Shown here: positions 11,201-20,870 of the stretch, piece after piece
Position numbering within the stretch: position 1 is the first letter of the stretch
Layout: every line of letters begins with the position of its first letter
From: Diploscapter coronatus
Taxonomy: Eukaryota; Nematoda; Chromadorea; Rhabditida; Rhabditidae
Reading direction: 5' to 3'
Assembly (NCBI GenBank): GCA_964036155.1
Contig: OZ038423.1
Coordinates: 80,243,249-80,307,248 of the forward strand
DNA: 64,000 nucleotides
Program-made: the position numbers and the translations under genes
The notes under the pieces: model-generated
Database searches by the model: none
Told to the model about the DNA's origin: nothing
What the model saw: only the letters and a program-made list of their open reading frames with translations

Positions 11201-14200
11201 TCTCCTCGCCTGTGTAGCCGCCGCCCCAACGCAGCACTCGTGCCAGATCGTTACCGGTGCCGAGAGGAACGATTCCGCACGGCGGGAGAAAACACTCGGA
11301 GTCCTAAGTAGTATTATATTTAATTATCTCCATCTATCATAACAATTGCTATCAGAGACTTTTAATAGTGGTGTGCACTTTTTAAACAAGCTTGTAGTGC
11401 AATCAATCTTTTGTGCTCCTAATATTGGTGATTTTTGTCATTTGATTTAAGAACGAATAAGAATGAATTAATTTCAACGAATATCATGTTTTATCAAATT
11501 TAATCCATAAAATGGCTATATTTTGCTTGTTAGATTGTCGCGCGCGGTTGGCGTCGAATTTAGCAATTCTAAAAAAATGTTACTTGTTTCACGATGTCCA
11601 AACACTGTAGCACCCAGCCGATCGTGCCGTCGCCTCCACACACCAATATTTTATAGTGTTGTATCTTACGAAATACATATAATCTGAAATACGTAAATAT
11701 ACTTAATATCGAGAGTAATATTTACATGATGACGAATGATAAAGTTAACAAGTTTGTAAGGCATCGAAAGACAATTCAAGGAGTTTAAAAAGGTGTGAAA
11801 AGTAGAAAATTACAGGTATTTAGAGATATCAATACCTTATTGTATTACCTTGCAAATTTTATTAATATAATATTGATAATTACGTACCCTACTAATGGGC
11901 CCCCTTTTAGCACGTCGAATACTTGAAAGGGATTGAGCAGTTTGCGAAAGGATTGAATTAATTCGGTACCCTAAAAATTTTATGTTATGTTTTAAAATAT
12001 CACGATTATTTTCAATGTATTAATGTATGTTATAGGACATAAATATATAATATTATAAGAATAAGAATAACTATATTTACCTGACAGCCGCCACTCTTAA
12101 CATTGACCAAGACTAGCAATGGCTCGGAGTCGGGTGGTAGCATTTTAGGCTGAAATTTTGACAGTTACATATAACGAAGGACGGAGAGCAATGACAGTGG
12201 GTATTCTACTAAATGACAGAGGGTATTCAAAATATAGCTATTACCTAAAAATGGTATTTTGGACTAAAATGGACAAATGTCTCAAAAGATGAATAAATAT
12301 AATACAATTTTCGACTATTGATTTATTTAAAAAAAAACCTATGTTTTATTAAACTATACCTGAATATTCGGTAGACATAGCACAATAAGTTTCTTCTCTT
12401 CGTAGATCGCGTTTTGCAATTTCTGCACCGCCGATGTGGCGGCTCGCGACGAGTTAAACGTAATCACTAGGGATCCGTACTCGAAGTAGATCGGACCGAT
12501 GCTAGTGAAGGGGCGTTCTGGAAATAATATTAAATTTAAAATTATATCATCCATTATTATAATTTACATAAAAGATTTTTCGGGGAATTACTTAGTCAAA
12601 ACGATATTTTATTAGATATTAAACTATTATTCGATCCTTTCTAAAGCTTGAAACCTAGCTTGAGATTTAAATGTTTTTAATGAATATTCACCAGCGGGTT
12701 CTTGCCCCTTAGTGCCGAGCAATTTGAGCAGAATGCGTTCGTACTGTCGTTGCTGCAGGGAGACAGGCAGGTTGCCGACGAACACGGCGTGATCATGAGG
12801 GTCCTCCTTCTCCTGGACGTAGAATCGAACGACGTGATAGCGACGAAGGGAGTCCTTCAAAATGTTCTATCATTTTGAGATTTCGATTATTTACGTTTCA
12901 GAAAATTTAATCTTCAAAATATCAAATTTCATTATAATTCAGTTGATGTTGTTGAACCAATCAAAAGTAACGATACTTATACATGAAATCAAATTCCGAC
13001 GTTGGAAGTGTTGTCGATCCGATATAAGACTCGTCATTGTCTAATGTTCTCCTATCCATAATGACGAATAGTGAATTGAAAGTAGGCTACGATATTTCCC
13101 AACAACATTCAAATATATCGGATCGATAAACCTCCAACGTTTGATCAAATCGAGTTTAATTTAATCGTAACCGCGCAATTAATGAAAGAATTAGCGGTTA
13201 GAAACATTTGATGGTTACATTGCAGTGTATTAAGAAAATTCTGACCTTTCTAAGATTCCGGACCAATTGGAGCATGTTTTCCTGGGGGTTACAAGTTCTT
13301 TCAGCCACGCCTCTCTCGACGGAGACTTCCATCAAATTATACCTACAAATATCAGGCTAAGTTGGTAACGTTATAAGCACCGCGCACGATATTCAAGACC
13401 TCGCGACATGCGAGATAGTGTGGGAGAAGAAAGCCTATCACCCAATAGCCACTCTGTTTCGCATGCCATGAGGTCATGTGCGTTATGCGGTTTCCAGATA
13501 GCCATATTTTTACCTGTTACAGTTGGTCCTATCTAACTGGAATTCCTCTAAAGCCTCGGAAATGACGTCCTGGACGACGGTATCCTTCGTGACGTTCACC
13601 GTGCAGAACGTCACTGGGACTCTGAAATGATACTTTTAAATTAGTCGTTTATTAGAATATCGTTTTTTATTATATGGATCAGCAATAATTGTCGCAATGG
13701 TTATTCATAATAATGAAATATCTATCATATCGCTTGAAACCCACCTCAGCCAGCCTCCATAAATTTTGACTGTGTCTTTCTCGGGGTCATCTTTATGCCG
13801 TAGGAATATTTGCGCCCGCCGACCTTCTGGACGCCGGACGTTCCGCAGCGGAACCGGATCCTCGAGCATTTCCTCTTCACCCGCTGAAATTTAATTCTTA
13901 ACATTTATCAAATTTTTATTATTTGAAATGTAGTAAGATATTGTCGTTTTCAAAATGTTATAAAATAGAAAGAGTTATTTTTGGATTTTTATTATGACTG
14001 CATTAGTGAATTCACACTATAAAATATTATGAAATGAAGTGTATATGATACATAGATTTCTATACCACATTTCATGTAATAGGTGCACTTTAAAATACTC
14101 CATTTTATAATTCTTAAACTCTCACCATCATTAATGACTTGAGTAACGTAGTAATTGTCTGCGTTATCGACTATGTGGAATCGCCTTAAAGCGGCGTCCT

Positions 14201-17200
14201 GAATTCTTTAAATTGGTATTTTAATTTTAATTTAAGTTTACCCGAATTTGCTGGACGGAAGCGGTCTTTGATACGCTCGCTGTGCGGCTAATCTAAAACA
14301 AACAGTGCATATTTTGATATTTCTTTAAAAACCACGCAATTATGCGTGGAATGTAAGGATTACACCCATAGTGTTTTTAAAATTGAAAAGCTATTTGGAA
14401 ACCGCGAGACACACAAGACATAGCGCGAAATAGTATAGGGTAGGGTATGGGGCATGATAGATTTTCTTCTTCTCCACACTATTTCTCAATGTCTCGTATC
14501 CCGAGGTCTCGCGGTTTCCAAGTTGTCAAATTACAAGCTCCATATGCTCCAGATAAATTCATGTCAATTTAGCATTTGAATTAGCTTATCTTCTTCTCGC
14601 ATTATATATAATTAACTTAATGTCATTGTGCAGGAAGGGCAGTATTATTTGAATACTTTACTTTTAATTTTTGAAAGTTGTGAAACGTATCAGATTTACA
14701 TACCTGATCTCTCAAAGACCGATTTCCGTCGAAAATTCTGAGAATTTCGACGTCGTCTTTCTCCTTCGAATCGTCTCCAGAAGAGCTGACGTCGTCAGTT
14801 TGAATTTTTGACGGTGAGGATACTGTAGATTCACAAGTTAAAATTTTCCTAATTAAATGAAACGGGGAAATGAAGAAGAAAGAAAACTAAAGCAACTGAA
14901 ACCAAGGGTTGTTCGTTTTTCTTTTTCCATTTTGACTTTTCACAAATTTTTAACCAATTTTTCACGAACAACCCTATTTAAAGAAGATAAATTATATCGT
15001 AACCAAAAGTCTTGCATTCTGAAATTTCACATTCCTTTCATTCAAACTAGAGGTTTTATCAGCCATTTTAGGCATTCCGTAGAAGCTTTTTCTAGCAAAA
15101 CAAATTCAAAGAAATGCTAGATTCAAGCTATTCTACTGTACAAACCAAACCTTGCCTAAAACCTAGGTATCCCCACCTTACTATGTGCGTTTCTAGCTAG
15201 AAAAACTCATAAAATGCACACTATCATTTAGTAGAAACCACTAATGTTCTATAATTTGTTAAATTTCAAACCGAGGAGGAGTAAGGATCAAAGGTTTTCA
15301 TGGGTCGAATTTTATAGTTTGGTTTTTTCTTTAGATTGCTGTTATACACGGCGACTAATATATGACACACTGACGCGCTCCATTTCATTAAATGGCAGAG
15401 TTTCTTTCTTTTAAAAATGAGTGAGAAATGTGGCTAAAATAGCATTTGGAAAAGAAAGAAACTCCGCCATTCAGTAGAATGGGGTGCGTAGTACAGTAGT
15501 TGCCGTTAGACACCGGTATTAAACTTGAATATCACCATCAAAAACTTGCAAAAGTTCGAAACGTATACATTTTCGTTACGATAATCGTAAAAATCATCCA
15601 ATTAAAACATATTTTCAAGACCCATAAAAACCTCTTCCAGAAGGCTACCTGGAACCTCGAACCCTTCTCAAGCCATGCGAAATAGGGTGAGGGATGGCAA
15701 GGAAAACCGATTCTTTTCTCACACTATTTCGCATCGCTTGAGGGCTTGAGGTTCCCAAGTTGCCTTCCAGAAAACAAAAAGGAAAGCAGTATTCTATTAG
15801 TGAGTGTGGGTGGGGATAGCATAGCCGTATGATCTGACCCTTACGAGACTGAGGTGGCTCCTGCGCGGTGATGTTCAGCAACTGCTCCATCGGCAGCTCA
15901 GTGCGGGGAATCGTCAAACAATCAGGGGGAAGCATGATCTTCCTTAATACACCAAAATCGCACTCCTGCGACATCTGACGGAAGCAAATCGCATGGGCCT
16001 GAATTTTTTTCGCCTATTATCTTTATGTGTGCTTATGCATCTAAAGTTCGTGTGTTTTTTTCTATTTTTGAAAATATTTGACAGAATTTTTCATATTTGA
16101 AATCATTTTTCGATACTAATACTGCTATAAATGATTCGTTAAAATGACTAAAAATGTTGTAGGCTTCAAAAATCCAATGAGCTGAATGTTTGAAAATAAA
16201 TTATGTTGATTCGTCGATATTAAAACTCGTAAAATTTACCGTTTGTCCGCACCACTCGCAGCGCATTCCCGCAAGGCATTCCGTAGAGAAGCACGACTTC
16301 TTGCAGACTACGCATTTCGAATCCTTTGGCAGATTGCCCTCGCGCATGTGATGGTATTGAACATGAGTGCTCTGGAATATATGGGCCCGTTCAGATGTTA
16401 GCTGCGATGCAACTTGCAACTTACAACTCGCTCAAAATAGCATGAGAAATGTGGAGAGCGCGATTGCATCATTTTTGTGCTCTCTTCATTCCTATGCTAT
16501 TTCGAGCGATGTCCAAGTTGGAAGTTGTACATTGCAACTAACGTTTGAACGGGCCATATAAGATTTCAATTTTTGATAGGTCTTGAGTTATTTCAAAATA
16601 AACTTATAGGCACAGGGATTTAAAAATAGGAGGATTTGGATTTTTTGACAAGCTTCGAGATATTTAAAATCTCCATGCTATACTTATTGAATTAATCAGT
16701 TGAGCGTACTAAACGTATTAAATTCGTATCTAAAAATTTCAGTTTTTTCTAATTAAATTTTTAAGAATATCGTCCATAATCGTTTTACCAATCAACTTTC
16801 ATTTTTCTCACTATGCTCCCAAATTTACTGAAACTCATTCTCTCATATCTAATATTCTCCATTCAATCTCCGAAACTCATGCATTCCCTTCCATGTATCA
16901 TTCTCATATCCGGTGTGACATCACATTTGCATCATCATTTACGCTGCGGTATCTCATTTAGTCTGCCACCATAATATTTAATATATCAGTTACCAAACAC
17001 GCAATCTTTTTCCCCTCCCCTCTTCCTTTATTCGTTTTGTCATTCTAATGTGGGGACGCTAGAGATATTCCGACTCTTTGTCTTGTTCTTTTCTTATATC
17101 TCTCCCTCTCACAAATTCCCACCTATTTCTTCTTTTCTCGATCTGTTTCTTTACTATTTCTTTTCTCAAATCAAATCTTTTCGTTCTCCGTAATCCCCAT

Positions 17201-19903
17201 GCTATTCCGCTTCTTTCATTTGCCATTGCAGCTATTTTTATCGCTGAACCAAGCTTCATTCTGGCTTTCGGCTCTAAGTTTCGATTTTCCCCTTTTCTCC
17301 TCTTCTTTCCTGTGCCTTCCCTCATACGGGCAGCTTTCTTTTCCAACACTATTTTCTCGCTTTCTGCCTCTTCTCCCCACTTTTTCCATACTATTTCTCG
17401 CATTTTCTAACTCTAGAATTTTCTCACTTTGCGTGCCGCACACAATCCGCGTTTCTCGCCTTTGGGGGAGCTCTCTCTCGCCGTCTTTCTTTCTCTCTCT
17501 TCCCAAACTATTTCGCCGTCTCTTCCACTTTTTCCCACGCTATTTCTTCCCCGTTTTCTCCTCATCGTTTCCCAATTCAGTGAGTGTGTGTGTGTGCCTT
17601 CTATATCGATTCTCCCTAATGAGCTCTTTCTTCTCTTTTTCGTGTATTGCGTCATTTTTTTGCCTTTCTTTCTCCTTTACTATTTCTTCCTTTCCCTTAC
17701 TTTTCATTTACCCGTTATTTTCCCTTTTACGCTCCAAAATCCAAACGCTATCTCGGATTAGGCAAAGATGGTCTGATCTACGTGGCAATCGTGAGGATTT
17801 AATTATTCAAAGATAATCGACAAAATCCACCACCAGATTAATTATCAAAAGTCCGCAAGTGCGCGTGGGATTGCGTAGCTTAATTAATGACGCGTTACGT
17901 TATGCGCAAGAAAAATGTAATACATTGTGCAAATAGAGTCAAAAATCTGTATAATTACACTTTTAACACACATTTCGTCAGAATGGATATGATGAGTTTT
18001 CAGAAATGTAGAACAGAAAAAATAATGATATATTGAAAGAGTCTTCCTTCAAAATTTAAAGGGAAACTATTGTTAATGCCGAAATCGTGGAGATCGAAAA
18101 TGAGGCGAGAAGGAATGGGGATTTTAGGGCCAGTCTCTCTCCTTTTACGTGCTATTTCTCGGGTTTCTAACCACTAGAAATAACTGTGCACCACTTTGCA
18201 CGCCTCCCAGATTTCGGCATCAGCAATACATGAACTTACCGATTCGAGATAATTGGGAACAAAAGTTGCCGCCTCGCGACAATCAGAAACCGCCAGATCC
18301 TGGCAATCGACGTGCACGAAATAGTCGCAGACTGAAAGAAATATAATTTAAATGTTTATACTGATAGAAAATAGAAAATAATAAGCGATATAACACAGAG
18401 CGACGCTCTATAATTAGTAATGATATCAAACGACTGATACTAAGAGTTCCTTGGAGCTTATATAAAAATTGTTATTTATATAAAAGTTGATTCTCAGGTA
18501 AATGGGGAGGGGTAACAAATGATTGATAATAATTTCAAACACATTGGAACGTTTTCCACCACAAAAATTCGGCCATCATTTCTCGTCACCATTATTAAGG
18601 ATGGTAATGCAAAGCTGACTGGAATAATTCACAGCATAATGGATATTTGCGATGGAAAACGTCTCGAGTTTGATGCTAATTGATATACGAAACATATAGC
18701 ACTAGTACAAATGATAATGATTTCAGCTGAACGATGAAAAGTTATCTTAAAACTAATATTAAATATAATCACAAAATGATATTTAAAAAAAAAAAATACC
18801 TTCACATTCGACGGAAAGAGCCTCGTCTGTCCGCTTCCGGCATACGCAACAGAACTTGCGTTTGATGTACGAGGGTTGCGACCAGGTATGAGCTACGGGG
18901 TTCTGGAATCATTTCATTTCACATTAATTTAAATTTTACTTTATCTTAATTAAATTAACAATTATATTTCAAAATATTCCAAGAACATTATACTCTCTTC
19001 AAACATTATTATGTTGCTACTATCGGTTTATTGCAAAAAAAAACTATTTAAAATTATATTCTTCTAATTTTTATTTAATTTAATATATATATATATATAT
19101 ATATATAAATCTCAAATATTTTTTCTCGAATATCTATTTTTGTCGTTTAGTCGACAAAATAACGAACCTTAATGAGTTGTAAAGCGACACCGCTGCAATA
19201 GGAGACCACCGTCTTCAGGCACTTCTCGTGACACACGAAGTTACATACTGAAAGATGAAGAGCAGAATTAATTGGCCAATAAAATATAGCTAATTAGGTA
19301 ATTACGTCAATAAAGGACGACTTTTCATTGCATTTTAGTATTCACAGAAATTTAGATACGATGACTTCTTTCATGAAATAAATTTTCAAATATCATAGGA
19401 ATGAGAGAAATTTTGTATATTTGATAGTTGAAAGTCATCTTGTATTGTTGATGCCGAAATCTTGAAGGCCGAAAATGAGGCGAGAAGGAATGATTTTAGC
19501 CCGGTCTTTCTTCTTGTCGCGCGCTATTTCTCGGTGTTCTAATCACTAGAAATAACTGTGCACCACTTTGCACGCCTCCCAGATTTCGGCATCAACAATA
19601 ATATAAAAATATGTAGATGCAAAACTTCGACCAGACGTATAATTTGTAATGTAAATATAATACCTTCACAGCAGTATCCCTGCGTGAGCATGCCCCATAT
19701 TTTGTCGCAACAGTGATGACAGTACGTCGGTTTGCCGAACGTCTTTTTCTAAAATAATATATTTAATTTAGATAGAATATATATTATTAAATCTCTATAT
19801 ATTATTTATCATATAATATAAACATATTTACCGAGAAGAAATGTCCATGATTTTGACCCACCGACAACAGCGACTCGTCCACGTTGTGACCCTCAGCTGC
19901 CAT
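8246..19903 (-). CDS. dgk-1: Diacylglycerol kinase, theta type (DGK-1), 958 aa, 25 coding exons
   Basis: Exons: 19832-19903, 19664-19748, 19168-19247, 18800-18902, 18240-18331, 16240-16371, 15845-15998, 14704-14822, 14242-14292, 14126-14198, 13745-13883, 13514-13621, 13246-13342, 12692-12854, 12360-12517, 12081-12149, 11888-11970, 11584-11683, 11100-11303, 10638-10769, 10369-10457, 9852-10035, 9388-9471, 9240-9338, 8246-8452; 2,877 nt. Three C1 zinc fingers at about residues 21-70, 84-132 and 155-205 (CHHC, CCVC, CVVC cores), a Ras-association/PH-like region at about 280-490, then the catalytic domain at about 550-700 with [11 protein letters not shown] and [18 protein letters not shown], and the accessory domain to about 890 ([19 protein letters not shown]). 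The order is that of DGK-theta. The enzyme phosphorylates diacylglycerol to phosphatidic acid; in C. elegans it opposes EGL-30 Gq signalling in motor neurons. The acidic C-terminal tail is variable. The start ATG follows ATTTTTCAG|ATTGCT, so an upstream exon or trans-splicing is possible. Exon 12692-12854 uses a poor acceptor (ATTTTGAAG). Confidence 0.96.
8727..8775. repeat. Dispersed inverted pair with 11024-11070
   Basis: GTAGGTTGCAGGGGCTTTC followed by TGACGATCGTCC near 8730-8762 is the reverse complement, with few changes, of a stretch at 11026-11068 within a dgk-1 intron. The two copies face each other about 2.3 kb apart. The core GACGATCGTC is itself palindromic. Family unknown. Confidence 0.6.
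9706..9839. repeat. Foldback element in a dgk-1 intron (family with 33282 and 36352)
   Basis: Arms TTGATTGAAGAGAA and TTCTCTCCCAATCAA. The interior GTGCGAAATAGTGAATCG is shared with copies at 33282-33423 and 36352-36490. Target duplication not clear. Confidence 0.65.
10071..10175. repeat. GGCAA-ended palindromic MITE in a dgk-1 intron
   Basis: Ends GGCAACTCG and CGAATTGCC. Interior CACACTATTTCTCGC and CTCCCCTATCTCTAACTATAG match the 8076 family in reverse orientation. Flanks TATCAAAC and TATCAAAT suggest an 8-9 bp target duplication. Confidence 0.75.
10483..10611. repeat. GGCAA-ended palindromic MITE forming most of a 180-nt dgk-1 intron
   Basis: Flanked by TATTTTTAT (10474-10482) and TGTTTTTAT (10612-10620). 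Arms TGACGAGACGACGAGAC and TCTCGTCATATAGTAATTGC. The core CACGCTATTTCGC is at about 10536. The host intron is 10458-10637, so the element accounts for about 72% of it. Confidence 0.85.
12996..13143. repeat. 148-bp palindromic MITE, copy 2 (dgk-1 intron)
   Basis: Flanked by ATCAAATT (12988-12995) and ATCAAATC (13144-13151), an 8-bp duplication with one mismatch. Ends read ACGTTGGAAGTG and CCTCCAACGT. The interior has GACGAATAGTGAATTG. Same family as 7129 and 24089. Confidence 0.88.
13376..13499. repeat. Foldback element in a dgk-1 intron
   Basis: Arms CGCGCACGATATTCAAGACC and GGTCATGTGCG pair imperfectly. The inner stem GCATGCGAGATAGTGTGGGAG faces TCTGTTTCGCATGC. Carries the shared GATAGTGTGGG core. 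Confidence 0.6.
14389..14527. repeat. Palindromic MITE in a dgk-1 intron with 9-bp target duplication
   Basis: Flanked by AAATTGAAA (14380-14388) and AAATTACAA (14528-14536). Arms TTGGAAACCGCGAGA and TCTCGCGGTTTCCAA are exact complements. The inner stem is AGCGCGAAATAGTATAG / CCACACTATTTCTCA. Confidence 0.8.
15364..15500. repeat. Foldback element in a dgk-1 intron
   Basis: Arms around AATGGCAGAGTTTCTTTC (15393) and GAAAGAAACTCCGCCATT (15456) are near-exact complements. The centre has AAAATAGCATTTGG. Ends and target duplication are not clear. Confidence 0.65.
15643..15763. repeat. Palindromic MITE in a dgk-1 intron with exact 9-bp target duplication
   Basis: Flanked by CTTCCAGAA on both sides (15634-15642 and 15764-15772). 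Ends GGCTACCTGGAACCTC and GAGGTTCCCAAGTTGC. The inner stem is CCATGCGAAATAGGGTGAG / CTCACACTATTTCGCATCG. Confidence 0.85.
16384..16557. repeat. Long-armed foldback beside a dgk-1 exon
   Basis: Ends GGCCCGTTCAGATGTTAGCT and the complement GCAACTAACGTTTGAACGGG. The inner arms TCGCTCAAAATAGCATGAG and CATGCTATTTCGAGCGA pair. It starts 12 bases upstream of the exon that begins at 16371, so it overlaps the acceptor region of that intron. Confidence 0.75.
17050..17760. repeat. Pyrimidine-rich tract with repeated CACTATTTC cores in dgk-1 intron 5
   Basis: The plus strand is very rich in C and T and contains at least six copies of a degenerate unit like TTTCCACACTATTTCTCGC (near 17151, 17351, 17388, 17508, 17541, 17678). 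The same core sits in the middle of the foldback elements elsewhere. A short GT microsatellite (GTGTGTGTGTGTG) lies at about 17584. The open frames in both strands here reflect composition, not genes. Confidence 0.6.
18070..18226. repeat. TA-flanked palindromic MITE, copy 1 (dgk-1 intron)
   Basis: Ends TTGTTAATGCCGAAATC and GATTTCGGCATCAGCAA, flanked by TA on each side, as for mariner/Tc1 insertion. About 85-90% identical by eye to the copy at 19445-19598. The interior has GTGCTATTTCTCGGG and CACTAGAAATAACTGTGC. It ends 14 bases before the exon at 18240. Confidence 0.8.
18541..18677. repeat. Foldback element (opposite-orientation copy at 27653)
   Basis: Contains ACGTTTTCCACCACAAAAAT on the left and TTTGCGATGGAAAACGTCTC on the right. 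The reverse complement matches 27653-27788, with shared GTGAATTATTCCA and CAGCTTTGCA blocks. It lies in dgk-1 intron 4. Confidence 0.6.
19081..19108. repeat. AT dinucleotide microsatellite
   Basis: About twelve uninterrupted AT units in a dgk-1 intron. Confidence 0.9.
19445..19598. repeat. TA-flanked palindromic MITE, copy 2 (dgk-1 intron)
   Basis: Ends TTGTTGATGCCGAAATC and GATTTCGGCATCAACAA, flanked by TA on both sides. The interior GCGCTATTTCTCGG and ACTGTGCACCACTTTGCACG match the copy at 18070. Confidence 0.82.
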
Positions 19904-20702
19904 AGCAATCTGAAAAATATTATATTATAAAATAATATATAGTATATAATTCAGGTTATAATTGTAATATATCAACATATCTATCTATCTATGTATTTTA
20001 GATATTAATTTAAATTTAATCTACTACATGAAACGCCAAAGCTGAATGATAGCTTGATACTCGACATAACGATTTTTGTAGCATATGATAAATAGTTTTG
20101 ATACATTGTGAGTGAATATCATTCTGATAAGCAATGTTATGATAGAATTTTATTATATTGAAGTTTAAGGTATTCTAAATAAGCTCTCTCACTAGATATT
20201 TCTACACGTGGGGGCGTGGCCGCTGGCTGTCACTGTCTCGAGCTGGATGTGTGTCCTAGTTAAGTCATTGTATCATTGTCGAACAATATCACCGATACAT
20301 TGTGCGCCTGAACATTGTAACTTTTCGAATATTTGCAAAAGCAACGCACGGGTTTACAAATATTAAAATACATACGAACGAAATAACAGGTACAAATCGA
20401 AATATTACACAGAATGTTTGAAGACTAAAAGATGGCGTTTCATGAATACGGTAAGTAGATCTAAAATCACATGAGGTCTGCAAATTTCGCATGAAAATAG
20501 GAAATTGTATAGCTTACAAAAACAGTACACTTTAAGCGAGTGGGTGATTTTTTCAGAAATCAAATTTCCGAAATATTGAAATTGAAAATTTGTACAGGAA
20601 GTCGAAATACCAAGATATAAACGAACTTTGAGAAAAGGTATTTTCGAAAAAAAAAAACACGAAAGTCGAATATTCTTTTATACTTTAAGGTTTGAACTTT
20701 AT

Positions 20703-20870
20703 CATCCTATATCGTAATCAGGGCTATCGGCAAAGAACTCGCCGACGAATTTTTATAAACACTCGTCACACGATAAAGCATGGAAGGGACAAAGTGGTTA
20801 TGACATTGCGCATTTTATATACCAGATAAGGATTTACACTCTGCTGGCAGCCCTGATCGTAATCGTTAAA
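20703..20870. repeat. Foldback element upstream of dgk-1
   Basis: ATCGTAATCAGGGCT near 20711 and AGCCCTGATCGTAATCG near 20849 are near-complementary ends of a roughly 165-bp palindrome. Confidence 0.55.

Noticed and set aside
17059..17816. Several overlapping Ser/Phe/Leu-rich or Arg/Glu-rich frames on both strands
   Set aside because: All come from the pyrimidine-rich tract in a dgk-1 intron; frames open on both strands are a composition effect.
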